This document shows positions 42,994 through 55,249 of a stretch of DNA of 64,000 nt, one piece after another. Each line of letters opens with the position of its first letter. Position 1 is the first letter of the stretch. Source of the DNA: Crossaster papposus (lineage: Eukaryota; Echinodermata; Asteroidea; Velatida; Solasteridae). Position numbers and translations under genes: made by a program. The DNA lies in the NCBI GenBank assembly GCA_037893245.1, contig JBAIAA010001144.1:304878-368877 (forward strand), written 5' to 3'. Under the pieces are notes generated by a model that saw only the letters and a list, made by a program, of their open reading frames with translations, was not told the DNA's origin and made no database searches.

Positions 42994-44666
42994 CGCAGTC
43001 ATGCATACATGTACGTTATACAGTCCCACATATAGTACATGTGTTGTTGTTGTAGGTTAGGCATACAAAATAATTTTTTTTTTTTTTTTATTTCCTCCCA
43101 GCAATGAAAATGATATGTTTTCTCAATTGTTTAAGCCGGTAGTGATACATGATAGCGTGTCCAGGTTCAATATATACACAATCCACATTCACAACAATGA
43201 GAAACGGTCAGAAATGGTTTCAAACGTATTTATAACTAGATTTATATAGATTTTAATCATTAAATTTCGTCCCTTGAAAAATAAATATCCAGGGTCGGCC
43301 GTATTTTTAGGGTCGGTCGGGTTACGCCAACATAACATTTTTTTTATGCCTTAGTTCGGCACTTCCAGCATACTACTAGACTTGACCCAAGTCGGACTTA
43401 CCATGGAGTTAAGACTACCAATTTCCTTTGTTAATCTGGCCGAATGTGCATGCTTTGTTGTCCTTAGATAAAGGGCGCCCTCATCTGGTTGTCGTTCCGC
43501 TATCGGCATCAACGTGATGTCACCATGTCAGTGCAGTAAATCCGACTTGACGGATCGGCCAATCAAACCCCCCGCGGTGATATGTAGTTATTCATAAATT
43601 ATTTGCATACGCATCACATGGTTATGCGCGATGTATGCCAATAAGTCCGCCAATCGGAGTACGGACTAGCTAGACCGCTAACGGACTATGGAGGAATGGT
43701 AGGCAGTACTGTCACTAGATGCCTTTTTCAAATTCAATAACTGTGTCCATACTTCGTTTATTTAGTTAGAGTACGGTATAGTGCAAACTTAACGGCCGGA
43801 AAATGTACACGATAGCTAGACTATCGTGTTTGTACATGTACACATAATGTACACTATGTACGTGTGTATGTACATAATTATGTACATTGTACATCACAAT
43901 GTCCACGTACGTCCGTCACACAACTGGGTCAAAGTTCATATTATTACAGATATATGCTAATTTATACAATTCTGCAATTTGATTGGCCGCTACCGTTTTC
44001 GGTAGATGAGCCCATAGGTTGTGTACAAACGTGTGGCAGATTCGTCAAGTCGGGGTTTCTGAACCACACAAATGAGCATGGGCGGCACATGAGGGCGCGC
44101 TACTGATAAGCGTGGACGTGACGCGAGGCGCACGGTGTGGATGACCATGAGCAATGTTACGACAGAATCCCGACTTGGATCAAGTCTAGCATACTACGTG
44201 CCCTTGCACAGAAATACAAACAGAGCCTGATAGTACGGAAGCCCAATAGGGCCAGGTACCTCTTTCCATTTCACAGAGGTGCGTTTCTCTTTTGCGATGG
44301 TGCGTTTCTCTTTCACAGTAGCTCATCTCTCTTTCAGAACGTGTGTCTCTCTAGTCTGTTTACACAATCTTACGTAATACATTTCAAGTGATCCCAATAA
44401 ACCACGAAGATCCCAAGTATTGACAAGCACCCGACGAAAACGACGTGAATCACCAAATCACATGAAAATCAAAAAGGCTACCATTAGAACAAAGGTCTTG
44501 AAACCCATGGACGAAATATGGGCAATTCCCCATAGGGCCTAAGTGTATTTTACCGTCACACTAAATTAGTATACAAAACTAGTATTTCATGGGTTTAGAC
44601 ATGCGTATATAAAAGTATGTCCTTATGGGTTGTATTCATATTTGTCTATAATTATGAACAAAACAG
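42994..44666. other. no gene recognised; dense ACATGTAC palindromes
   Basis: TGTACATGTACA-like palindromes cluster at 43815-43890. No family was assigned to the open frames at 43864-44391. Confidence 0.45.
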
Positions 44667-44670
44667 TTAA

Positions 44671-45035
44671 AGGGATCGTTTACGTTTGGTAATTGGAACC
44701 CATTGTTTGTTTCAATTCTATACATTACCAGCACGTTGTCGTGAAAGTTGGTACCTTAATATTTCTACACAAAACCCCCGACACCAGGGGTTTTGTGTAC
44801 ACACCTTATCAGCTTGATCAGACGGTTATTTACGACCCCCATGACAGCGGCCAAGCCGCAAGCCTGGGAGATGCCTTTTCCAGCTCCGACTGCATGACCA
44901 CAGTCTTACAATATTATTGCATATATACATGTACATGTACATGTACTTATAAGGTGTACAAATTCTATGTACTTGTACAATTTACATGTGGTTGTAGAAA
45001 CTATGCACATATGCAAGATGTACTTTGTCAAGCTT
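44671..45035. mobile_element. composite of a truncated TTAA MITE and a hairpin repeat
   Basis: AGGGATCGTTTACGTTTGG at 44671 follows TTAA and is the left end of the MITE family seen complete at 54411-54784. It breaks off near 44722. From there to 45035 the sequence is an inverted copy of 54785-55093, including a hairpin of ACAAAACCCCC against GGGGTTTTGT. Confidence 0.7.
44766..44799. repeat. hairpin ACACAAAACCCC...GGGGTTTTGTGT
   Basis: A stem of about 12 base pairs with a short loop GACACCA. The same hairpin occurs at 55018-55050 in the inverted copy. It resembles a rho-independent terminator only in shape; in this eukaryotic repeat I do not infer that function. Confidence 0.6.
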
Positions 45036-45059
45036 CAAGCATTGAGACTTATCCCACCC

Positions 45060-46436
45060 GTGAAGTCAAATACATATTTGTTATTGATTCTTAACAATTG
45101 TTCATTCCTTTTCATAACGTACTGTATAGCATAGAAGTCTAAATAATTAGTAGGTTCCAGAAAAAGGTCCCTAGAATGAAAACTACTTGTAAAAAAATCC
45201 ATTTATCTATTCTGAATTGTTCACCAAATAACTGTAGTGGCAATTGAACTGTTGCTGGCAGTACAAAGGAAACAAGTTGCACTTTTTTTCTGGTTGTATC
45301 CTTGAATTTCTATCAAAAGAAATAATTCTGATAACAAAGTAACGTATAGCAAACCATATGATCAAAGGCAGATATCTGTAGGGAAATTACAGTTGTAAGT
45401 TTTAAGATGAATCACAGGTCCTTTGTGTTGTCAGGGACACACGCCTACGACATCTATTATAATCACAGTAGGTGAATTAAACTGCTTGAACTGAAAAGCA
45501 ATGAACCTCGACCATGACGGCGGGCGGTTGTAGTCGCTTTATTATTCGACTTTTTTCAAAGAGGCGACTATTTATTACCGCTCGGCTCCGGTGATACCTT
45601 TGTATTTTACCAGCTATGTGAATAGTACTGCGTTCACACACTTCCCAAACGTAATATAAAGGTTTACGTCCTTTCATTTAAACTAGTCATGCTTTACACC
45701 AATTCCTGATGTTTTACTCTGCAAGATTGTTCCTAATTATAAAATCTAGACTGATAAAATATTATCGACGTGGCCCAAATTTCCCCTTTTTTTTAAGATT
45801 TAAAAAAAATATATATTTGCGGTTCCTCGTAAGAAACTAAACTCTGCGCTGTAAAAGATTATTGCTATGAAACATTTCTGCCACTCGAAGGCAATTACCC
45901 CTATCCCATTCATGTTTTTTTTATCTATTTGTTTTAGTCACTAATATCAATTTAAATTGAATTTATTTTCAAATCTGCTTTACTGCATTACGACATTAAA
46001 TTAAATAAGACCAAAGTTAATCTGCGGAGACTGAAGACGCCCCAAGATTTGTACTCATTACATGTGTATAATAAATGTATGTCCAACTACAAACTTTGCA
46101 GTTTGCATCAACTCCTTACAACTTCATATCCTTGAAGCCTTTGATGGGTTATCCAATATATGGTATGTGTGTGTTCACTGCATGTGGTGACTGGTAAATT
46201 AACATCAACAGTATTGGTAGATATAAACAAGCTGATTGTTGTATAAAGACAGCTGTGGTTGCTGTAGGCCAGGATGTGAAGTCCCTTGTGTAATCAGTCA
46301 GTACGCATGCAGCGCGCGTTCGTTTGGTTTGCAATGTATTGCAACGATAAAATGAATATTCTTGAGATTGGATACCACATTTAAAATTGTAAGGGTCTTT
46401 AAAACAGCAATTGTATTAACAAATGAAGTACGTGTA
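45060..46436. other. unassigned
   Basis: AT-rich sequence with no recognised gene, element or strong repeat. Confidence 0.45.
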
Positions 46437-47455
46437 GCCTTATTATTATTATTATTCTGGTTTATTCGTATTAAAACACGAGGTAGGCAGCCACAGAAGA
46501 GTAGCTGAAGTGACCACGTTTACACTTTACAAGAATTAAAAATTGTTACATAGCAGTTAAAAAGAGTGGAAGTATAAAATTACACAAAGTACTCACTTGC
46601 ACCTATATTGTAAACAATTAAGAATTACAAAAGTTTAGCTAAAACAGGAATTGTGGACTTCATGTATCTATCAGTTTTGCACTTGGGTATAACAAGCGTA
46701 GACGTGGAACTGTTTCTGAGTATTCTGGTGAGTTGTGTTATTCAATTTAAGAGGGGGGGGGGGGGGAGCATATTTCTAAATCTGTTGGAATGTAATAGTT
46801 TAGTGCCAAAGTTATACAGTAAGGTGTCTCTCCTAGTTTCAAGGCTAGACATACCTAGAACTTCCAAAGCATTGGAGTAACTATGATATCGATGATAGCC
46901 TAACATAATGCGACAAGCACGTTTTTGTACATTCTCAATTCTATTAGCCAGTTGTTTACTTATCGAGGTATGCCAGACTTGGCTGGCATACTCTAAAACT
47001 GGTCTAATGTAGCATGTAAAGACGGAAACTAAGTCAGTCAAGGGGGCGTCATATTTTTTTAAAATACATAAGGTAAATAATTTTCTAGAGGCTCTAGAGA
47101 CAATATCAGCAACATGAATGTCCCATTTGAGATCACTCTGAATCGCGACTCCCAACAGTTTCATATGATTAACCTTGTTTAGGGATATGTCATTAAGAGT
47201 AAACATGGGGTTAGGTGTAACTCGTCGTAGGAAACTGATCTTCATTACTTGACATTTAGCAGGTTTGGGGAGAACATCGTTAGCTTTGGACCATTCTGAG
47301 AGATCATCAAGATGGGATTGAAGTTGAGCATTTTCACCATAATTAACTATATCCCCGAGGGTCAGGTCGTCCACATATTTCCAACGTTTATGGCTTCCAA
47401 TAGCAGCATCGTTAACTAGGACCAGAAATAGTATAGGGCCTAACTTATCGTTTAC
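46437..47455 (-). pseudogene. LINE RT fragment with YVDD box
   Basis: Minus-strand reading: LGPILFLVLVNDAA, then RWKYVDDLTLGD with the catalytic YVDD, then LSEWSKANDVLPKPAKCQVM, KLLGVAIQSDLKWD, YASQVWHTS and RACRIMLGYHRYHSYSNAL. The 210-codon frame (46742-47374) is open. A 14-base poly(G) run (46753-46766) encodes a proline run at its C-terminus. The fingers, endonuclease and 5' half are lost. The tail at 46437-46456 is (TTA)n on the plus strand. It belongs to a different LINE clade from the SRLDYCN-type copies. Confidence 0.8.
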
Positions 47456-47637
47456 AAGAAATAAAAAAAAGAACTATTTTGAGAGATATAAGGATCGCGA
47501 ATGTATTCTTTAACACTAGTTATCCTACACAGTGTAGATACACGCTCGAGTACATTGTCTCTGGTTTGTACACAAACCGTCAGTACACATGGTTCATGCC
47601 GGGGGGGGGGGGGGGGGGACGGAGGGGGGCCCTTCGA

Positions 47638-47870
47638 GGCTGCGATTGCGAAACGCTGTGATAACGTCCATTTTCAAAATAGGGGGTAACAATTTTTTCA
47701 TGCGAAAAATAAAGAGTTTTTGGCATCCAATCTTAACATCTTGTCTTTTGTAGTTGATAAAAATTGTTATTTACCTTAATTTTTATCATCCAATGACAAA
47801 AATTGTATTGAAAATGAAAAAGCAGTCGAAAAAAATGAACATTGACGTACCGTTGATGCACGTGTTGGGC
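47638..47870 (+). repeat. dispersed repeat, copy paired with 62320-62560
   Basis: CGAGGCTGCGATTGCGAAAC, GGCATCCAATCTTAACATCT and AAAGCAGTCGAAAAAAAT recur in reverse complement at 62320-62560. It follows an 18-base G run (47601-47618). Family unknown. Confidence 0.65.
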
Positions 47871-48399
47871 CAATATTGTTCACAATAAATCTTTGGGCAT
47901 GGGCCAGGCAGGCACATGTTAAAGTCGGGCGACTTTACTCCGCGTTTACCCTACGTATAAGCCTGTGTGGAGCAGGGGACCCGACATGCGAAAGCGCCCT
48001 TGAGTTTAGTATAACAATGCATGAATGGTCAAAATTATTGGTCAACCAACCAGGTCGTTTGGGGATTTGACCAATGGGGACAGTGCAATCATGGCTTTTA
48101 CGCGCTTTGATCTGAGCGGCAAGAAAACACTTTTGCGTGGGCTGTGATCTGACTAGACCGTGTGGCGCCACCCTTGACCGAAAAGCAATCAACCTCTGCT
48201 GTGACAATGATGAAAAGATGTTTACGCTTTCCAGAACTCGTGGGGCGAAACTTGTTATTCAATTTTATTCAAAAAGGGCAATTGTTTGCATCTTTCGACG
48301 GAAGTTGGTTGTATTGCATTGTAAAGCTGCATTGATGTAAAGTCCTTTGTTATCCCGAGCATCACTGGATATGGGACCGGCTTTCGTGTAAACTCGGCT

Positions 48400-51300
48400 T
48401 TCGTGTTCGAGGTCACTGCATGAAGCTTTTGTACAAAAACAGATCGACTCGATGGCAGTGGGAAAAGCAACAGGCCTTGATGGCGTAGGCCTAAGTGTAA
48501 AGATCCTAAAGGTTGCTTGTCCATATGTAGTTAACTCGTTAACGTATATATTAAATTTCTCAATAAGAAGTGGTCAATACCCTAATGCTTGGAAACATGC
48601 TTCTGTAATTCCAATACATAAAGGTGGGGACAAAGGTTGTGTTAATAACTAGTATCGGCCAATTTCCATTCTTCCGATTGTCTCAAAAATTATGGAGAGG
48701 GCCGTGCACGATCTGTATTCCTACCTTGATGAAAACCGTTTGATCTCCCCTTGCCAATCAGGTTTCAGACCCCTGCATTCAACATAAACCATTCTGCATG
48801 GATTAATTGATAATTGTCTCCGTGCAGTAGAGCACGGGAAAATCACTGGCACTGTTTTTATTGATCTGAGCAAGGCTTTTGATTCAGTAGATCATACACT
48901 GTTAAAAAACTGGGCAAAATAGTACTGGGTAAACTCAATCAGCCAATTGTTGGTGAAATGTTGTTCAACTATTGAGTACATTTGATAGTTGGGTAAGCAA
49001 AAACATCGACAACGTAGTTAGTCATGTTAGCTGGGCAAACATTGCCCAACTATGTTGTATTATTATTTTCTTTGATCCAACCACGAATTGTTGGGTAGAA
49101 AGTGGAGTAACAATCTCAACAGATGGACATTACGGTATGACGTTATCAAATTGTTGGGAATGTTATCGTCGTGCACACGCCATTTTGTCGGCCAGACATA
49201 ATGCAGCCTATATCCTGCAGCAGTAGCCGACCATGAACAAACAACTGAGAGGCAATGGCGTTTTATCAAATGCCGAAGAGCGAGGCATAAACGCCTCGGT
49301 GGACGTTTTGTGTAGGTGAGAATTGTACATGTGTCATAGTTTATAGAGAGAAATTATTATACAGGAACGAGTGTTGCCCAGTACTGAGTACAGCTAACGT
49401 TGTGACGTGCTTACCACACAATACCGCATTGAAATGCTATAGAACTATTTCGTATGAACTCAGTGTTATGGTGTCCCAAAGTCTTAATCCTCCAGTTGGC
49501 AACACATAAATCATTACTTGTGAGGAATAACCCACCCCCAATATTTTGGGACATAAATATTAACATTAAAAAACACGTATAGAACTTACATGGTTTGGGC
49601 CTTTCCTTTCCAAATATTGGGAACATGTGCTCCTATTTCCTCCCAAGATTGGGTATAATCTCACATGTTCCTCAGACAGTGAGTATTTTGCTCTTCCAAA
49701 ATGTTGGTTAAAACGCTCTCGTGTTCCCAACAATTTGTTCCTGTTCTCTCAAACTAAGGCATTTTCTTTCTTAATACATAAAGACATGTGCTCCAAGAGT
49801 TTGGAATGCATGTTACTTTCTTCCCAAGGATTGGTGGTGAACTATAGTATACTAAAAGTTCTTTTATTGTTTATTTTTGATACAGAAGATATCCAACTAC
49901 TTTTTCCACAAGCGTCTTGACTCACAAATGTCTTCGTTTTCATCGAGAAGCTAGGCCCATCCACAACGGTATGTCTGTCAAAAAAGACATAGATGTTTGC
50001 TGAAAACCGGACTTTTCCCTCGATTGCGAGTATCAACAACAACTAATCCAAGGGGGTTGGACCTTCTTACAGACGTATGTTTGCAACAAATAACCTGCTG
50101 CTTCTAAGAACCTTTGTTTGCCCACGTTAATGCTACAAAACAAGTCGACCCTGAGGCAGCCTCAAATAACATTGCAGTTGGTTCTGATGAGAGGTAGAAT
50201 GCAAAATGTTCTTTGGAATGAAACATGATGTTTACTCTCTTTTTTCTATTTGTAAGACGTTTGAAGAAAACCTGTCTTAAGTCTAAGAACCCCAAAACGT
50301 GTTGATTGCGAAATTACATGGGGAAAATTTGCTTTTAAGACGACATTTTTCATTGTTGTGTTTGTATGAGACTTGTCCTTTCAATGTTGTATTGGGTTCT
50401 TGCAATATTAGTCTTTTGAAAGAGAAAGTAAACAGCTTTTGAACGTTTTATTTTTACAGATTGATAATGAAGTTTGCAATAAAATATACAAAAAGAAGCC
50501 TCGTTTTCAAGCTATCCCTTATTTAGGCGTACCGCAAACACCAACAATTGGTCAAAAATATGCCCTAAATTTGAGAAAATCTGTACAATATATTACCCAA
50601 TTATTGAGAGAAAAACACTAACCAACAACTGGTTACCAACGTTTCACCAACAATTGGTTCTTTACATTTACCCAACTCATGGGTGATTAAAAGTATCCAA
50701 CTGTTTTGTCTGCAATATTACCCAACTTTTAGGTACATTTTTTGCCCAACAGTAGTTGGAACTGTTTTCGCTCAAAAGCTGGGCATGTTGACTATTGTAC
50801 CAACGTTGGGTAAAAGTTGGGCAAAAAAATACCCTTTTTTTCTTGCAGTGTAATATTTTATTGGAGAAGCTACAATTGATGAATTTGTCTGCGTCGGTTA
50901 TGACTTGGTTTAAGTCATATTTAACCGATCGCAAACAATCAGTTTGCATTAAAAAACGCTACTCTGGGGATCTACCTCTCAGAACTGGCGTTCCATAAGG
51001 ATCAATTTTGGGACCTTTGTTGTTCATAATTTACACAAAATATCTCACGATGCATTCCCGAAAACTGCCAAATGCACATGTACACAGACGACTCCACAAT
51101 AACATGTAGCTCCTCCAGCCGAGATGAAATAGAACGTAGCCTTAACACAGCAATGGCAAATATTAATGATTGGGTTGCCCAAAATAGGTTAACAATTAAC
51201 GCTACCAAAACTAAGTCTATGGTCATCGGCTCTAAACACAAGGTAGCTTCAACCCACCTTAACATTGTTATTAATAACGATCAGGTCGAACAGGTTACGT

Positions 51301-51720
51301 CATTCAAGTGTTTGGGTGTTATCATTGACGATTCACTAACATGGTCTCCTCATTATTGATTATATAAAAAACAAAGTTTCTTCTAAACTAGGCATGTTAA
51401 GTAGAATTCGCCACATCATCCCGAAAAGCAGTCTGCATACTTTGGTTAAAAGTTTTGTAATACATGTACCGAGTTTGGACAATTGCTGTACGGTTTGGGG
51501 AGGCAGATACAATGCACATAATAACTTGCTCAACCGACTGTTAAAAAGAGCCGCCAGATTAATCCTTGGTTGTCCATATCTAACTGCTTCGAGTATGTTT
51601 AATGAACTACCTTTTGCCGAGAGAATCTGTTTCAAAAAAGGTATCCTAGTGTACAAATGCATACATGAGTTATGCCCAGAGTACATGGGTCACATTACAC
51701 GTCATTCCACACACTTTTTT
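48400..51720 (+). mobile_element. LINE (CR1/jockey-like RT) interrupted by a CACTG-ended transposon
   Basis: Plus-strand RT landmarks in order: MAVGKATGLDGVGLSVKILK (about 48452), SVIPIHKGGDKG, YRPISILPIVSKIME (about 48653), CQSGFRPLHST, FIDLSKAFDSVDH, [insertion], ILLEKL, TWFKSYLTDRKQ, GSILGPLLF, MYTDDSTITCSSS (YTDD in place of YADD), INATKTKSMVIG, KCLGVIIDDSLTW, RAARLILGCPY. Stops (for example at 48650, 48786 and 50998) show decay. It is closely related to the LINE at 2040-3590. No endonuclease is present, so it is 5' truncated. Confidence 0.85.
48897..50850. mobile_element. 1954-bp CACTG...CAGTG transposon (CMC type) inside the LINE
   Basis: The left end CACTGTTAAAAAACTGGGCA and the inverted right end CACTGCAAGAAAAAAAGGGT carry the CACTG terminus of CACTA/Mirage/Chapaev elements. 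TA is duplicated at 48895-48896 and 50851-50852. Removing the element plus one TA joins GATCATA to ATATTTTATTG and restores SVDHNILLEKL in the LINE, so the boundaries are secure. Both subterminal regions are rich in CCAAC/GTTGG strings such as ACCAACAATTGG, like the transposase-binding repeats of CACTA elements. No transposase was recognised inside, so it is non-autonomous. Confidence 0.85.
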
Positions 51721-52404
51721 GCTCGACCCCCTCCGATTTCGATGAAATTTGGTGTGTGGCTAGGTACTCATGAGAAACTCTGATACGCAAAATGTTAGCG
51801 AAATTCGGTCATTTTTTGTATAGGAGCTGGAGCAGTTTGAAGTTGTAGGGTGTTTTGCCGCAAGAACCCATCAATCTACCTAAAAATGGCCAAATACCCC
51901 TACAGAATGGTTTGATCTCAGCAAGTGAGGTATCGTTGGAAAAAGCACAAAATTCTCTATCCACCTTTTTTATTCGTGAGATAGTTAACCATACATGGCG
52001 CACACGACTTCAGGAGAAAAATGACTTTAACGACCAACAAATCGTCACCGACACCACGAAGTAGCACTCGACCATTATTAGTAAGACAAAAACTATTATA
52101 TTTTAAATTCTACAATTTAAAAAGTTAATTATTATGGTAAATAGGTTAATGAGTGTAAGTAAAATAACGCGGTTTGGTGGATTGTTCGTTTTCACGAAGT
52201 AAAACTCTATAGTGTTACTTCGTGAAAACGATTCTGAGCACTTTGCATGTCTGTGTAGTTCCACGAAGTGACTCTTTAATCTCGTCCCCAGGGGTACACG
52301 CACATGTACCACCAGACGGACATTTTACAGTGTACATGAATTGTACGCGCGCTCAATCAGTGCATTACGACGCTCTACGGTCATTATTGAAAACGACGTT
52401 GCAT

Positions 52405-52625
52405 TCAAAGATTTCGTTTTCACGAAGTAGCACAAGCACTTGTGTGCGCGCACTATACGTATTTCCTGCAGATTTCGTTTCCACGAAGTAGCACTGAGTT
52501 GTATGTGCGCGCACTGTACGGTTTTCCTGCAGTTTTCGTTTTCACAAAGTAGCACTGATAATATCTTTGTGTACGCGCACTGTACAGATTTTCTGCAGAT
52601 TTCGTTTTCACGAAGTAACACTCTT
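52405..52625 (+). repeat. tandem array of about 70-bp units with CACGAAGTAGCAC
   Basis: Three to four units, each with GATTTCGTTTTCACGAAGTA followed by a variable part and TGTGCGCGCACTGTAC. Further degenerate copies and one inverted copy lie at 52185-52285. Confidence 0.75.
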
Positions 52626-52845
52626 CTTAAATCTTTAATTAATTCGTAATTAATTAACCCATGGAAACATAAGTAACACATTCACGACGTTTTAATGTAG
52701 TACTTTATATAAATCCCAAACAGGTTTTCAATTCACATTTTATTTGCGGGATAATAACTTGCAAACATTCAAACGCGTTTATCTTCAAATCAAAACTATT
52801 CGCTGTGTGTACATGAGTGCTACTTCGTGGTGTCGGTGACGAAAT

Positions 52846-53025
52846 GTGTAACATCACTCCTATGAATGCGGATACAGTCACAATTATCAACTATTATGCA
52901 TGTACATGTATCTCGATCTCGGTAAACCGAGGCGGGCATTGAAAATACCGAGATCGAATTCAAAAATACATGCATAATAGTTGATAATTGATACTGTATC
53001 CGCATTCATAGGAGTGATATTACAC
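52846..53025. repeat. long hairpin
   Basis: ATGAATGCGGATACAGT, TTATCAACTATTATGCATG and CTCGATCTCGGTA on the left are mirrored on the right, a stem of about 75 pairs around a loop near 52925-52942. Confidence 0.8.
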
Positions 53026-53449
53026 ATTTGTTGGTACATGTAGTTAAAGTCATTTTTCTCCTGGAGTTGGTAATTGCCCAAGCTGATTTTTCGTGTGCGC
53101 TATGTACAGTTAACTATCTCACGACTACATCAAAACCGGAGCATATACTTTTGAGATAATTGAGGTCAAATGGCAAGGTCACCTTAAATGACCCAGATTT
53201 GGGTCAACACATGAAAGCATGTCAAGTGACATATTGGTGGATAGAGAATTTTGTGCTTTTTCCAACGATACCTCACTTGCTGAGATCGAACCATTCTGTA
53301 GGGGTATTTGGCCATTTTTAGGTAGATTGGTGGCCGGGGTTCTGGCCGCATAACCCCCTAAAACTTCAAACTGCTCCAGCTCCTACAAAAATGACCGAAT
53401 TTCGCTAATATTTTGCGTATCAGAGTTTCTCATGAGTACCTAGCCACAC

Positions 53450-53870
53450 TATAGCTTCTAAACTTACAGACTGATAGCAAGAAAAGTGTTTACTCGCTAA
53501 AACAGTTAATTGTTAATAGTGTATCAATTCTAACAAGGATATTAAAAGCAAAATGTGTTTCTTGAACATTTGTTTGTTACGTTTGCACGAATCATCATTT
53601 ATCGATGGATGATTAAAGATGGACTACAACGAAAACTCACACATTAAATTTATTATCGGACCTTGTTTATGTTGTGTTCAGGTAACACTTTATTGTTATG
53701 GTCATGTTTTTCTCTAAATAATTTTTTTGCAATTTGACCGACAAAATTAGACCTCGATTCTTCGATTTTGAAATTTCCCGCCCTGTACTGGTTCCCGGCA
53801 AAGATCCACTGAAAACCACAATGAAATCCACGATATAGTACCAGCGGACTTGTAAACCAGCGAAAAGTGA
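53450..53870. other. unassigned
   Basis: No gene or element recognised. Confidence 0.4.
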
Positions 53871-54128
53871 TGACGTACTACCCATGAAAACGCATACATG
53901 GTGGCCCTGAAGGGACTCCGCAGATCGCGAATATCGACGTCAAATTTGACGTCAATTATTTCACGACTTTCCAAAAAAGTCGCGAATATTTACGTCAAAT
54001 TTGACGTCGATATTCACGACTTTCCCCAAAAGTCGCGAATATTGACGTCTAATTTGACGTCAATATTCGCGATCTGCGGAGTCCCTTCAGGGCCACCATA
54101 TGTATGCGTTTTCATGGGTAGTACGTCA
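53871..54128. mobile_element. 258-bp palindromic element made of GACGTCAAATTTGACGTC units
   Basis: The two halves are inverted copies: TGACGTACTACCCATGAAAA, then GGTGGCCCTGAAGGGACT, then GCAGATCGCGAATAT. The centre repeats the self-complementary string GACGTCAAATTTGACGTC about three times, separated by a GACTTTCC..AAAAGTCGCGAATAT hairpin. The GGTGGCCCTGAA motif is also found inside the arms of the giant foldback at 34645 and near 38316. Confidence 0.75.
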
Positions 54129-54410
54129 CACACAAAGTATGAATTATTTATGAGTTAAGGGCTTTTGCTGAAACTGAGTTTTTCTGGGTCGTAGAACGCC
54201 GATCAATTTTGTTGTTTTTTGCATGAAGGAACAAGATTTATTGAATACTAATGATATATTAGTAATCATTATACATTTCTCGAACAAAAAACAGCAACAC
54301 AGCCTTTATCATTATTCCGTTGTAGTCCATCTTTAAAAGTGTATACACAAACAATGCATTATGATTGTATGAACAATATACTTCACGGGTGGGAAGTCTC
54401 AATGCCTTAA

Positions 54411-54784
54411 AGGGATCGTATACGTTTGGTAATTACTCCAAAAATTAATGGCAATAAAAACTTACTTGGTAAGAAGTACAGCAGCTTTGGATAGTATAAT
54501 GCATTTTTAGAAACTTTTCACTTCGATGGAAAAAGATATCACTTTTTGTCCCCAAAAATTTGAATCTGAGAAGCGTTACTGCAGTGACGTTTCTCAGAGC
54601 GTGTATTCCAAAGGAGATTATTCTTTCCGCGTGGACATAGCCGCTCCAGATTTTCGGCAATATCTCAAAATCGGTACCACCTTTTGAAATGATTTTTTTA
54701 CAGGTTAGTTTTATGGTATATATCTATAACTATATAGGATTAAAACAAACAATGGGTTCCAATTACCAAACGTGTACGATCCCT
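54411..54784. mobile_element. 374-bp MITE with TTAA duplication, complete copy A
   Basis: The ends AGGGATCGTATACGTTTGG and, inverted, AGGGATCGTACACGTTTGG are flanked by TTAA at 54407-54410 and 54785-54788. Noncoding. TTAA suggests piggyBac or Kolobok mobilisation. Confidence 0.85.
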
Positions 54785-55093
54785 TTAAGCTTGACAAAGT
54801 AAAATCTTGCATGTGTGCATAGTTTCTACAGCCGCATGTAAATTGTACAGTGTAAATATACATGTACAGTACATAGAAATTGTACACCATAAGTATATGC
54901 AATATTATAAGAATGCGGTCAGCAGTCCAAGCCCGAAAAGGTCATCTCCCAGGCTTGCGGCTTGGCCGCTGTCATGGGGGTCGTAAATAACCGTCTGATC
55001 AAGCTGGTAAGGTTTGTACACAAAACCCCCGGTGTCGGGGGTTTTGTGTAGAAATATTAAGGTACCAACTTTCACGACAACGTGCTGGTAATG
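54785..55093. repeat. hairpin repeat, inverted copy of 44723-45035
   Basis: Begins TTAAGCTTGACAAAG and ends GTGCTGGTAATG. It contains the CAAAACCCCCGG hairpin at 55018-55050 and ACATGTACAGTAC palindromes. At both loci it joins the TTAA MITE, so the two may travel as one composite unit. Confidence 0.65.
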
Positions 55094-55249
55094 AGAGTCA
55101 GGAAAAGGTGTCGTGTACACCAACCTCCATACACAGTTATGTCATAAATTTATCCACATTTTCTTCCGCGTCAGTTTATTAAATACGAATGAAATGTAAT
55201 GCGAATTTTTCACTATGTTTGCACTGACAAATCTAAATTCAATCATGGA

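Larger units (their letters stand above)
51754..53449. mobile_element. 1.7 kb inverted-repeat element with internal tandem array and hairpin
   Basis: Left arm (51754 to about 52065) and inverted right arm (about 53050-53449, with 52810-52840) share GTGTGGCTAGGTACTCATGA, GCAGTTTGAAGTT and GGTATCGTTGGAAAAAGCAC. The right arm carries an extra stretch near 53095-53215. The core contains a tandem array (52405-52625) and a long hairpin (52846-53025). It abuts the LINE at 48400-51720. No coding capacity. Confidence 0.75.

Noticed and set aside
44766-44799. Intrinsic transcription terminator
   Set aside because: Shape is similar (GC stem, T-rich side), but it lies in a eukaryotic repeat with no adjacent gene.
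52405-52625. CRISPR-like repeat array
   Set aside because: Units are contiguous tandem copies with diverging interiors, not uniform repeats with unique spacers, and the genome is eukaryotic.
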